NCBI GenBank assembly: GCA_046497075.1
Contig: JAWOGF010000020.1
Span: 1-30,723, forward strand
Length of the DNA: 30,723 nucleotides
Source of the DNA: Saliniplasma sp046497075
Lineage (GTDB): Archaea > Thermoplasmatota > Thermoplasmata > Halarchaeoplasmatales > Halarchaeoplasmataceae
Direction of reading: 5' to 3'
Position numbers and translations under genes: made by a program
In this document: piece by piece, positions 8,166 through 14,932 of the stretch
Layout: every line of letters begins with the position of its first letter
Position numbering within the stretch: position 1 is the stretch's first letter
The notes under the pieces: model-generated
Database searches by the model: none
The model's input: the letters and a program-made list of their open reading frames with translations, nothing else
Told to the model about the DNA's origin: nothing

Positions 8166-8395
8166 GAATCCCGTCGCGTCCGCTATATCATTTTTTTATG
8201 CTAATGATTAGAGGACAAGGAGAATAAGGTAGTATTCTGCGGCGTACGTCTTTTCTTATTAGCAAGAGATGAGAACCCCTGGGTTCTTAAGGAATTATAA
8301 TTCATTATCTCACTCACCAGGCGTGTCTCGTGATCGTGAGTCTATTTTGGATAATATGGACGAACGGTTAGAAAAATTTCATATTTTTCTGAGTA
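8166..8395 (+). repeat. Hairpin-rich repeat copy 2, with a 49-base insertion relative to copy 1
   Basis: The second unit again opens with the tRNA-Arg 3' end. It matches copy 1 throughout except for scattered substitutions and 49 extra bases (8287-8335), which include a hairpin with arms near 8310-8318 and 8330-8340. The GAACCC/GGGTTC palindrome is kept (8273-8286) although its central two bases changed from TT to CT. The AGAAAAAT/ATTTTTCT hairpin is also kept; the middle hairpin is weakened. A worn third copy of the tRNA end begins at about 8396. Confidence 0.75.
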
Positions 8396-8410
8396 GAATC
8401 GCGTTCGCTA

Positions 8411-8490
8411 CCTCCTCTAGTGGTTGTCGGAAAAGTACGAATTTTCCGGTGTCGACGTGGTTTTGGCTCCAAGTCGCCCGCCAGAGGGGG
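8411..8490 (+). ncRNA. Candidate structured RNA (strongly foldable, gene-free stretch)
   Basis: Found by eye, not a known family. CCTCCTC (8411-8417) pairs with GAGGGGG (8484-8490), extended by TGG/CCA (8421-8423 with 8481-8483). Inside are a 7-pair hairpin CGGAAAA/TTTTCCG (8428-8434 with 8442-8448) and a second arm CGAC/GTCG (8453-8456 with 8473-8476) with a further short stem, giving a three-way junction. The stretch is more GC-rich than the flanks. The short reading frames across it on both strands look like nothing. It does not match the conserved cores I know for RNase P RNA or SRP RNA. Confidence 0.3.
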
Positions 8491-8642
8491 TTCTTTCCTG
8501 TACTGTTCTTCTCTGAGGGATAATCTAAATCTTTTAAAATCTGTTTTTTGTTTGAGAGAATTGAATTTAGCAAAATTCCAAGCATCATATCCAACGCCCA
8601 TATCCCTACTATATCTCCGAGTTTTTCTCAGTATTAAACTGT
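8491..8642. other. Gene-free stretch
   Basis: No reading frame, RNA gene or strong inverted repeat that I can support. It becomes AT-rich after about 8520 and lies between the foldable stretch at 8411-8490 and the decayed coding remnant at 8643. Confidence 0.4.
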
Positions 8643-8797
8643 CTAAGTAACTGCGCTGTCAGCATCATTGTATATCCAATAACCATCACAAGGTTTGAAG
8701 TGAAGTTCGTCTAGATCATAATCTTAGGCAAGATTATACGCCTTATAGACACCAATGCTTACAAACTCAAAAACCTGCGAACTTTTTATATTGGATT
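8643..8797 (-). pseudogene. Remnant of an exported/surface protein C-terminus
   Basis: Reading the minus strand in one frame gives about 50 codons that look like protein but contain an in-frame TAA at 8724-8726. The part after it reads LDELHFKPCDGYWIYNDAD and then stops at 8643-8645. The L-x-L-x-P-x-x-GYWIY pattern recalls the C-terminal repeat regions of large archaeal surface proteins, often with PGDGYWIY where this has PCDGYWIY. An eight-pair hairpin (8718-8725 with 8730-8737) spans the stop. No start or upstream domain remains. The family assignment is tentative. Confidence 0.3.
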
Positions 8798-8802
8798 CAT
8801 TG

Positions 8803-8815
8803 CTTATATAATATA
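8803..8815 (+). promoter_or_regulatory. TATA box of the membrane protein at 8846
   Basis: CTTATATAATATA lies 31-43 bases before the ATG, giving a leader of roughly 5-15 bases. Confidence 0.5.
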
Positions 8816-8845
8816 CACAAGGTGTCGGACAGGTGTGTTTAAGGG

Positions 8846-9613
8846 ATGCTCGAAAAGAGATGGAATCTTAGAAAAAGGATCGCTTTCGTTTTACTGGTAG
8901 GATTGTTCACGATCCCATTACTGATAATGCTGGAGATTCCAGAGCTTTATATCATTATCCTTTTCAGTGTGCTGCTTGGGAGCGTTACTTGGTTATTCGC
9001 TGGGATATTGACTCCATCCCTCATAGGCGTATATATCAAACTGCATAACAAGTTCAATGGATTCTTCGGTGTGACTAGAGAGATATCTATATTGAAAAAT
9101 AAAAAATACAGCGCTGAAAGCTTCTGGGACATATTTTACAAATCACTTTCAGAAGCTCTATTCCCAACGATAATCGCATTTACAGTAGCGGGGTACATAC
9201 TCAAAGATGTCGGAACCGTTAACAATCCCAACGTTTTCCTGGTACTCATATTCGGCCCGGTCATAGTCTCATTCCTGATACCCATTCGGATACTCCAGGA
9301 TAGTAAACTGTACTACATCGACCGAAGGACCAAAGAAGTCATATCTTTATGCAGAGAGTTGAACATGAGGCTGAAATCCGTAGGAGGGGTCGTTGCACTG
9401 GGCCTATTTTTGCTCACTCTTTATACGATATCTGGTGACATACAAGAAACCCTCTTGAACTTGGTAGTCTATTTCTCATTCACATATCCAACCATAACGA
9501 TCACATCATACTTCTACTACGACAGATGGCACCGGGGATTCATCGCAGATGTGAACCGTAAAGGAAGATATTCAGGTTTGGAACGTATAGCAATAGGTAT
9601 TTTCAGAGATTGA
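8846..9613 (+). CDS. Hypothetical multi-pass membrane protein
   Basis: 255 residues, not recognised. About six hydrophobic helices can be seen: near 12-29, 33-61 (possibly two), 104-120, 130-148, 177-195 and 201-223, with basic loops between and an Arg/Lys-rich C-terminus. No soluble domain, metal motif or known transporter signature is visible. Its stop codon is immediately next to the stop of tldE on the other strand, so the two genes converge without a gap and may interfere at termination. It has its own TATA box and stands alone as a transcription unit after the repeat-rich gene-free stretch. Confidence 0.65.
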   Translation: MLEKRWNLRKRIAFVLLVGLFTIPLLIMLEIPELYIIILFSVLLGSVTWLFAGILTPSLIGVYIKLHNKFNGFFGVTREISILKNKKYSAESFWDIFYKSLSEALFPTIIAFTVAGYILKDVGTVNNPNVFLVLIFGPVIVSFLIPIRILQDSKLYYIDRRTKEVISLCRELNMRLKSVGGVVALGLFLLTLYTISGDIQETLLNLVVYFSFTYPTITITSYFYYDRWHRGFIADVNRKGRYSGLERIAIGIFRD

Positions 9614-10957
9614 TCACTTACCCGAAACCATGATCTCATCGACCCTTGCAGACGGAGTATCCATCTTAAGACTTCTACCTCCGATACTCATGTAGGTTCT
9701 CTTATGATCATCGGCTAGCCGTATAGTTTTTAGAAGCTCTGGAAGGTTACCCGAAAGCATGACACCCTCGACTCTACCGTTCTTCTCACCATCTTCGATC
9801 AACCATACAGGATTCGCAACTATACTGAAATCACCACTAGCAGGATTGGCCGTATGTGCTCCCATGATATCATCAACTAAGATCCCACCTTCAGGTAAAA
9901 GATCTTTTCTGGGTATATCTTTTCCCCTAAGTATCAAGTTCCTTTCCGATATATCGGGTGGTGACTTGAAATTCGCTCTGATGGCACTGCCGGTACTGTC
10001 AGTTTCACTCTTATGCGCTTCTTTAAGGTCGTACATGAATCCCTTGAGGATTCCATCGGATATGAATTCCAACGGATGACTCACTACACCTTCATCGTCG
10101 AAGGGTGACGAGCCTATACCCCAATCTACGGTCGGATCATCCTTCAAAGTGAGATGTGAATGGGCGACCTCTTTACCCAATTTATCAGAGTAGACGGATT
10201 TTCCCTTGCGTACATTCTCGCCGTTGAAGGACGGGATAAGACCGAACCCGAGTAATTGATTCAAAGCCCGTGATTCAACCATCACAGGTATATCATCATC
10301 GGGTAAAGTTACCTGCTCACGCATGGAATCCACTTTCTCGGCACTCCTCACACCCACGCTCTTAAAATCGATATCGCACTTCTTAGAAACCTCTTTCTCA
10401 CTAGCAGTTATAGACGTCTCTTCACCTGGTATGGTAGCCATGACGCTGCCAAGCATAGCTGTTCTGCTCTTTTCCAAGAATAAACCATTGGTATTGGCAA
10501 CTACCTCATCACCGACGTATATCTCAACACCACCCATGGTGGGTGTGATATCATCTGCATAAGATACACATCCATCTATCAGTTCTTGGGTGAAATCTGC
10601 TCCTTTTCCTTCATATATCAAATCTTCTATCTTATTATCGAAAGTCTTGATCTTCGGACCCCGCTCTTCTTCAGGGAACTTGAGATCTATTTTCTGTGAT
10701 ACTTTTGAGAATTCAACAGCTTGTTTCACACCCTTTTCTTCATACCCCGGTGTACAGAAACCAAAACCGAGTCTTCCATCTTTCAAAACTCTTATCCCCA
10801 GTCCAACATCGTCATACTCTGAACTATCCGTCAGTTCCCCTTTCTTGATCCCGTACTCGATGTTCCGACCGTTGACTCCGAAAACATCACCATCTAAACC
10901 TCTCTCCTTCAACTTTTCGATTATCTCTTTAGCACTCTCCTCCAATTTTTCATTCAT
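9614..10957 (-). CDS. tldE: TldE/PmbA-type subunit of the TldD-TldE metalloprotease
   Basis: 447 residues, spanning the PmbA/TldA fold. It lacks the HExxxH motif of TldD, as expected of the non-catalytic partner. Family blocks such as SHLTLKDDPTVDWGIGSSPFDDEG (in parts) and NPASGDFSIVANPVWLIEDG are clear. In bacteria the TldD-TldE heterodimer degrades unfolded peptides in a chamber between the subunits and matures some peptide natural products and the antitoxin CcdA. Archaea commonly carry the pair for peptide turnover. The start overlaps the tldD stop by four bases (ATGA), so the subunits are made together in near-equal amounts. Confidence 0.92.
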   Translation of the reverse strand: MNEKLEESAKEIIEKLKERGLDGDVFGVNGRNIEYGIKKGELTDSSEYDDVGLGIRVLKDGRLGFGFCTPGYEEKGVKQAVEFSKVSQKIDLKFPEEERGPKIKTFDNKIEDLIYEGKGADFTQELIDGCVSYADDITPTMGGVEIYVGDEVVANTNGLFLEKSRTAMLGSVMATIPGEETSITASEKEVSKKCDIDFKSVGVRSAEKVDSMREQVTLPDDDIPVMVESRALNQLLGFGLIPSFNGENVRKGKSVYSDKLGKEVAHSHLTLKDDPTVDWGIGSSPFDDEGVVSHPLEFISDGILKGFMYDLKEAHKSETDSTGSAIRANFKSPPDISERNLILRGKDIPRKDLLPEGGILVDDIMGAHTANPASGDFSIVANPVWLIEDGEKNGRVEGVMLSGNLPELLKTIRLADDHKRTYMSIGGRSLKMDTPSARVDEIMVSGK

Positions 10958-12315
10958 TCTCTACCACCAACCATCACTTCGGAAATAAGTACATGTCCAG
11001 CACCGTCTGAAACGGGAGCGGTCTGACCTTTTCCACAGTGACCTATACCGGTTTTCAACTTATCAGTTATACCCGTGATGTTCTGGAGTGTTTCCAAGGT
11101 AAAACCGTTGAAACTCACATCCCTAAGAGGGTTCACTATCTCACCGTCTTCGATCAGATAAGCCTCCTGGGCATTGAACTGGAACGTCCCCTGAGCGGGA
11201 CTGACCTGCCCTCCGCTGGAAGCTTTTGCATAAACACCTCTGCCTTTAATTTCTTCCAGCAGTTCTTCAAATTTCATATCCCCGGGTTCCATTATGGTGT
11301 TACTCATCCTCACTAGTGGTTTGACTCTGAAATCCTCGGCTCTAGCACCGCCGTTCGGTTCTAGATCTAACTTCCATGCGTTCTCACGATCTAGAATGAA
11401 ATCGTTGAGTGTTCCCTCTTTCACCAAAACTCTATTTCTAGCCTTGGTCCCTTCGTCATCATATGGGAAACTCCCATAACCATCCATAGTAGGGTCATCT
11501 TTGATCGTGACGATATCTGATGCCACCTTTTCTCCAAGTTTTCCTTTCAAGCAGCTGTTGTCACTAGCTACAAGATCACTTTCCGCTGCATGTCCGAATG
11601 CCTCGTGTGAGAAAACGCCGGCTAAATGTGGATCCATGATCAGCGGCATCTTACCGCTGGGAGGCGTTGAAGCCTCTAACAAAGTTTCTAATCGGTCTAG
11701 AACTACGTTGGTTTTATCGAAGGCTTTTTTTGTGATCTCGTAACCACCTGTTCCACCTGTTCCTTCACTAGCTCTTTGGATCGTATCACTTTTTCCTGTG
11801 ACGATGAGATACGCGACCACTCTCGGTACCCCCATCTGGATATGAGTTCCTTCGCTGGTGATGATCTCCTTTTCAACCAAAGAGTCTCTGTACCTTATAT
11901 CCGTAGATCTGACAAAATCCTTATCTAGATTATCTTCAAGTTCTTTCAAGAACGAGAGTTTTTCTTCCGCTGAGATATCCCTGAAATCCTCTTTCATAGG
12001 AACTTTGATTTTATCTTGATTGATCTCGATATCAGCGAGACCCGTTTCACCTTTCTTGTATCTAGAACTCTTCTTAGCCATCTTGAGAGCTCTATCTGCA
12101 GTTTCTTGGATGTTATCTAGATCGTTGGTTCCAACACACCCCCAACCGTTCTCGTATAAGACCCTCACCATAGCCCCCTCCTCTTCACCCTGGACGACCA
12201 TCTCAGGGACTCCATCCTTCAATGTCAAACTCGTTTTGTGCCAGTGTTCCTTCCGGATATCACAATATGCTGCCCCGTCTGCAACCGCCTTCTCTATGAT
12301 TTCCTTAAACCTCAT
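10954..12315 (-). CDS. tldD: TldD metalloprotease catalytic subunit
   Basis: 453 residues from the ATG at 12315; a GTG at 12330 would add five residues and is less likely. The zinc-binding HExxxH is present as HEAFGH (H237, E238, H242), followed by AAESD. The C-terminal family blocks VKPLVRMSNTIMEPGD and GGQVSPAQGTFQFNAQEAYLIEDG are intact, and the zinc-ligand cysteine typical of TldD fits C438 in GIGHCGKG. It pairs with TldE, encoded by the next gene, to form an intracellular peptidase that cleaves unfolded peptides. The first gene of a two-gene operon; a TATA-like CTTAAAAC lies 37-44 bases upstream. Confidence 0.93.
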   Translation of the reverse strand: MRFKEIIEKAVADGAAYCDIRKEHWHKTSLTLKDGVPEMVVQGEEEGAMVRVLYENGWGCVGTNDLDNIQETADRALKMAKKSSRYKKGETGLADIEINQDKIKVPMKEDFRDISAEEKLSFLKELEDNLDKDFVRSTDIRYRDSLVEKEIITSEGTHIQMGVPRVVAYLIVTGKSDTIQRASEGTGGTGGYEITKKAFDKTNVVLDRLETLLEASTPPSGKMPLIMDPHLAGVFSHEAFGHAAESDLVASDNSCLKGKLGEKVASDIVTIKDDPTMDGYGSFPYDDEGTKARNRVLVKEGTLNDFILDRENAWKLDLEPNGGARAEDFRVKPLVRMSNTIMEPGDMKFEELLEEIKGRGVYAKASSGGQVSPAQGTFQFNAQEAYLIEDGEIVNPLRDVSFNGFTLETLQNITGITDKLKTGIGHCGKGQTAPVSDGAGHVLISEVMVGGRE

Positions 12316-12415
12316 AGATAGAGGGAACACAAAGAACTGTAAAAACCTTCTGTTTTAAGAGACATCCTGCCAAAAAACCTAAAAAGGAACACGCTATGTA
12401 TCTCCTGCTCATAAT

Positions 12416-12602
12416 GGGGGTATAGGGTAACACGGCATCCTCATGGGCTCCAGTTGCGTGGAATGATCGCCAACCGGGTTTACTGACTGCTCCGCAGGAT
12501 GATGATTGACTGGAGCGGTGACCCGTAATCCGATAACACATGGAAGGTAGCTCCTTCCGTGGAGGAAACCCGTTGATCGGGGTTCAAATCCCCGTGCCCC
12601 CA
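12416..12602 (+). tRNA. tRNA-Trp (anticodon CCA) with a 114-base intron
   Basis: The acceptor GGGGGTA (12416-12422) pairs with TGCCCCC (12595-12601), discriminator A. The anticodon stem ATGGG (12443-12447) pairs with CCCGT (12569-12573). Anticodon CCA is at 12450-12452. The T arm is CGGGG/CCCCG around TTCAAAT. The intron, about 12454-12567, sits after position 37, the usual archaeal site. Boundaries were chosen to give a 7-base loop and may be off by a base or two. CTCCA (12448-12452) can pair with TGGAG (12560-12564), as expected of the bulge-helix-bulge substrate of the splicing endonuclease. The intron carries a box C/D guide RNA. Confidence 0.92.
12454..12567 (+). ncRNA. Box C/D guide RNA inside the tRNA-Trp intron
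   Basis: Boxes in order: C-like ATGATC (12463-12468), D' CTGA (12483-12486), C' TGATGA (12500-12505), D as the variant GTGA (12518-12521). The D' guide (12475-12481) pairs for seven bases with 12566-12572, placing the fifth base before the box (12478) opposite tRNA position 39. The D guide (12510-12516) pairs with 12447-12453, placing 12513 opposite C34. The haloarchaeal tRNA-Trp intron is known to guide 2'-O-methylation at 34 and 39 in the same way. Here position 39 is C, not U. A 6-pair hairpin GGAAGG/CCTTCC follows near 12542-12557. Confidence 0.75.
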
Positions 12603-12699
12603 CTATACCTCAGGTTCATAACGTCAAGAATAATTCCCTACTTTCTCCGATTTTCATCACTTTTTATATTCAATAGAGAGATAATACTGGTTTGAATGT

Positions 12700-13245
12700 T
12701 TATTTTTTTAATTTGATAACATATTCTCCCCAATCCGGGAACGGTATATCGTAGCTCACAAATTCTACAGACACTTTTTTTTCAGTATTCTCTTCGATCC
12801 ATCTTTTGTACGATTCGATAAGAGACCTACCGTACTTCCCACCTGTCACTGGTCCCAATATCACTTTTCCATCATCCCCCTCCTTTTTTGTTTTCACTAT
12901 TACAGCACTATCTTCCTGGGATGGAACTGATATATCTCCTATATCGCTGAATCGAAGTTTTTCTTTGCTTCCATCTCTATCGATATAATATACATTCCTT
13001 GAATCATAGCCGATTCTCTTTTTAGCAGTTTTTAGAGAAAATAGAGGCGAAATTGCTACGATAATTGTGAAGAAAATACCAACAATCACTGTTAATTGTA
13101 TAGGGGGTTCGAATATAATCTTCCCAATTATAACAAAAATTGTAAAGATCGTAATAATTATACTAGGCAATAAAATCATGTATTTTCTTATGATTGATTT
13201 GTATCTGGTTTCCTTCCATCTAATTTTCTCATCATCCATTTCCAT
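12700..13245 (-). CDS. Hypothetical membrane protein with a cytoplasmic beta-rich domain
   Basis: 181 residues, not recognised. Two hydrophobic helices lie at about 21-42 and 49-69. A C-terminal soluble region (about 75-181) rich in alternating hydrophobic residues follows, resembling the bacterial-PH-like or YdbT-type domains found after two-helix membrane anchors, though this is only an impression. The start at 13245 is uncertain: a TATA-like TTTTTAATATTTA on the minus strand at about 13259-13271 would start transcription near 13239, where an in-frame ATG (residue 3) lies. AT-rich with a lysine- and isoleucine-heavy composition, unlike the tld and gyr genes nearby, which could mean recent acquisition. 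Confidence 0.6.
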   Translation of the reverse strand: MEMDDEKIRWKETRYKSIIRKYMILLPSIIITIFTIFVIIGKIIFEPPIQLTVIVGIFFTIIVAISPLFSLKTAKKRIGYDSRNVYYIDRDGSKEKLRFSDIGDISVPSQEDSAVIVKTKKEGDDGKVILGPVTGGKYGRSLIESYKRWIEENTEKKVSVEFVSYDIPFPDWGEYVIKLKK

Positions 13246-13313
13246 CGCGATATTACTCTAAATATTAAAAATTGACTAAACAGATACGATAAAAACAAAA
13301 ACTTTATTATCGT

Positions 13314-13336
13314 TTAATATCATTAACTAATATTAA
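13314..13336 (+). promoter_or_regulatory. Palindromic operator-like site before the antitoxin remnant
   Basis: TTAATAT (13314-13320) and ATATTAA (13330-13336) form an exact inverted repeat with a 9-base spacer, ending 9 bases before the ATG at 13346. Ribbon-helix-helix antitoxins usually bind such sites to repress their own operon. Confidence 0.35.
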
Positions 13337-13345
13337 GTGATAAAA

Positions 13346-13663
13346 ATGCCGACTTCATACAGCATCCCTCAGGTATATGAGGATGAGATAGAAGCCATAG
13401 TCAAGGCATGATATTACTCTAGTAAATCAGACGTGGTTAGAGATCTGATGCGCCTACTTTTCGAAACCAAAAGCAATCTAAAACTTTCTGCTGCCATAGA
13501 GATGTACAAGGAAGGAAAAGTGACCCTGAGTAAAGCCGCTGAGCTGGCAGGATCAGATACGATCTCTTTTAAAGAGATATTGAAAGACAGGGGGATCAAA
13601 GCCGAGGTTCAGGTTGACGGCAAAGAAAAACTGGAAGAAAGGTCAAAACATCTAGACGAGTGA
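13346..13663 (+). pseudogene. UPF0175-type antitoxin broken by an in-frame TGA
   Basis: Reading from the ATG at 13346 gives 21 codons, then TGA at 13409-13411, then the same frame continues to 13663. The N-terminal part ending in VKA-stop-YYSSKSDVVRDLMR looks like a ribbon-helix-helix DNA-binding segment where family members have glycine before YYSS, so a GGA to TGA change is the simplest explanation. The C-terminal part (AIEMYKEGKVTLSKAAELAG, then FKEILKDRGI) matches the UPF0175 antitoxin family. Restart at the GTG at 13433 could still make the C-terminal part. TGA is a normal stop elsewhere in the window (for example gyrB and the ferredoxin gene), so recoding is not supported. Confidence 0.65.
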
Positions 13664-13672
13664 TGTGGAAGG

Positions 13673-13771
13673 ATGGAAAGAACACCAGTACTGGTAGATA
13701 CAAAATTTCGAAGCGGTCAAAGGCTCTAGATCAATAAAACAGATTATAATCTTGCTGATTATTACAGATGC
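13673..13771 (+). pseudogene. Possible toxin-gene remnant after the antitoxin
   Basis: Ten bases after the antitoxin frame an ATG opens 18 codons (MERTPVLVDTKF and on) to a TAG at 13727. The same frame continues with protein-like codons to about 13790, where it meets the MFS gene on the other strand. UPF0175 antitoxins are normally followed by a PIN-like/DUF3368 toxin of about 150 residues that begins with a short hydrophobic strand and an Asp or Asn. What is left is too short to identify and could be chance. Confidence 0.2.
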
Positions 13772-14809
13772 CTACGGGTTAACATTTTTTGATATGTGAT
13801 TCGCAAATAAAACGAATGCTTGAATCAACAATAAGGATCCCATCAATAATATCGGTAGTTTTGCATCTAGAATACTGGTCAAAGCGATAAATACAAGTGC
13901 GGATAAAATAGCTCCAGTGTTAAAAATAAGTTCAACAAAAGAAAAAATTCGACCTAAATATTCGTCTTCACAAGCAGACTGGAGACCCGTATCAATCCCG
14001 ATTCCAAACAATGAACTTGAAACACCTAAAAAGAACCCGAGAACGATAATTATGATCGGATGAGGGATCAAATATAAAGTGAACAGCCAAACACCAAGAG
14101 AAAGAAATCCAAATGAAAACATGAAAGAGTAAGATCTTTTCTCAAAGAATGAAAGTCCAGATATAAATGAACCAGCAACCGCCCCGATAGAGGCTGCAGA
14201 CACAAAAAAACCAAAATATAGATCCGTTCCAAACTCGGCATTTATGAAATTTAGAACATAATAATTAGTGGAGTTTGCAGTGAGGGTCATAATAAAAAGG
14301 ATGCTAAAGATGAACATGATTAACTTTGTGGATCTGGCGTGTTTGATAGCTAATTTAATATCCTCGATAGCTGAATTATTATCTTTCTCTTCGTTATCTA
14401 AGTTTTCATCCAATGGGATTTTATACATACAGAAACCGTCTAAAAGATATGTGGTCGAATCAATTAAAAATATGATAGCGAAACCCCACCATCCATACAG
14501 ATATATCAAAAAGACAGCTACTGTTGGAGCGGTTATAGCTGCAGAAGATCTGACGATTCTAATCATTGAATTGGCTTTCAGCAATTGATCCTTTTTTAAC
14601 AATATGGCTAGTATCGAGCGTGAGGAGATGTGTCTGATGATCTGTAATAATGTCAATGTGAAAACAACGATTAAAAGGATCTCGATTTCCCTCCAGAATA
14701 TCGGGATGAGAACTACCAGTGCAGCAGACACGGAAGTAAGGATATATGACTTCTTCTTCCCGATCTTATCCACGCTTACTCTTCTAGCTTTTGTAGTAGT
14801 GTCCCTCAC
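13772..14809 (-). CDS. MFS-type efflux permease lacking its N-terminal helices (likely pseudogene)
   Basis: 345 residues from a GTG at 14809. The sequence begins in the loop that normally follows transmembrane helix 2 of MFS drug/siderophore exporters (VDKIGKKKSYIL resembles the DRxGRKK signature) and then shows about ten hydrophobic helices, including SSLFGIGIDTGLQS and the EYLGRIFSF block seen in the MFS_3 / macrolide-efflux group. Family members are usually about 400 residues. The frame upstream is closed by TAG after only four codons, so roughly the first 60 residues are missing. It is probably a 5'-truncated pseudogene, though translation from the GTG is possible. AT-rich, next to the broken toxin-antitoxin pair. 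Confidence 0.7.
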   Translation of the reverse strand: MRDTTTKARRVSVDKIGKKKSYILTSVSAALVVLIPIFWREIEILLIVVFTLTLLQIIRHISSRSILAILLKKDQLLKANSMIRIVRSSAAITAPTVAVFLIYLYGWWGFAIIFLIDSTTYLLDGFCMYKIPLDENLDNEEKDNNSAIEDIKLAIKHARSTKLIMFIFSILFIMTLTANSTNYYVLNFINAEFGTDLYFGFFVSAASIGAVAGSFISGLSFFEKRSYSFMFSFGFLSLGVWLFTLYLIPHPIIIIVLGFFLGVSSSLFGIGIDTGLQSACEDEYLGRIFSFVELIFNTGAILSALVFIALTSILDAKLPILLMGSLLLIQAFVLFANHISKNVNP

Positions 14810-14900
14810 CAGCCATTTAAGCTAAACCCGCTAACATCTTTCAGAGCAGTCTTTCACTTAAGACTATATATTATATGAAACATCTACATGTGTAAACTAA

Positions 14901-14911
14901 TTTTAATATAT
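14901..14911 (+). promoter_or_regulatory. TATA box of the amidase gene
   Basis: TTTTAATATAT is centred about 27 bases before the ATG at 14933, which fixes that start as leaderless rather than the upstream ATG at 14888, which lies before the TATA box. Confidence 0.55.
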
Positions 14912-14932
14912 ACTTTTTCAATCGGCTTTCCG

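Noticed and set aside
7986..8395. CRISPR array
   Set aside because: Only two long units of 180 and 230 bases that match along their whole length, with no short repeats separated by unique spacers.
8269..8601. Overlapping open frames of 71-84 codons on both strands after tRNA-Arg
   Set aside because: They lie across the repeat and the foldable GC-rich stretch, have no family-like sequence, start signal or promoter, and shadow each other.
12305..12603. Open frames of 64-78 codons across the tRNA-Trp gene
   Set aside because: They are antisense translations of the tRNA and its intron, a frequent false gene call.
13409..13411. TGA recoded as an amino acid in the antitoxin frame
   Set aside because: Several real genes in the window stop at TGA, some in ATGA overlaps with the next start, so TGA is a normal stop here.
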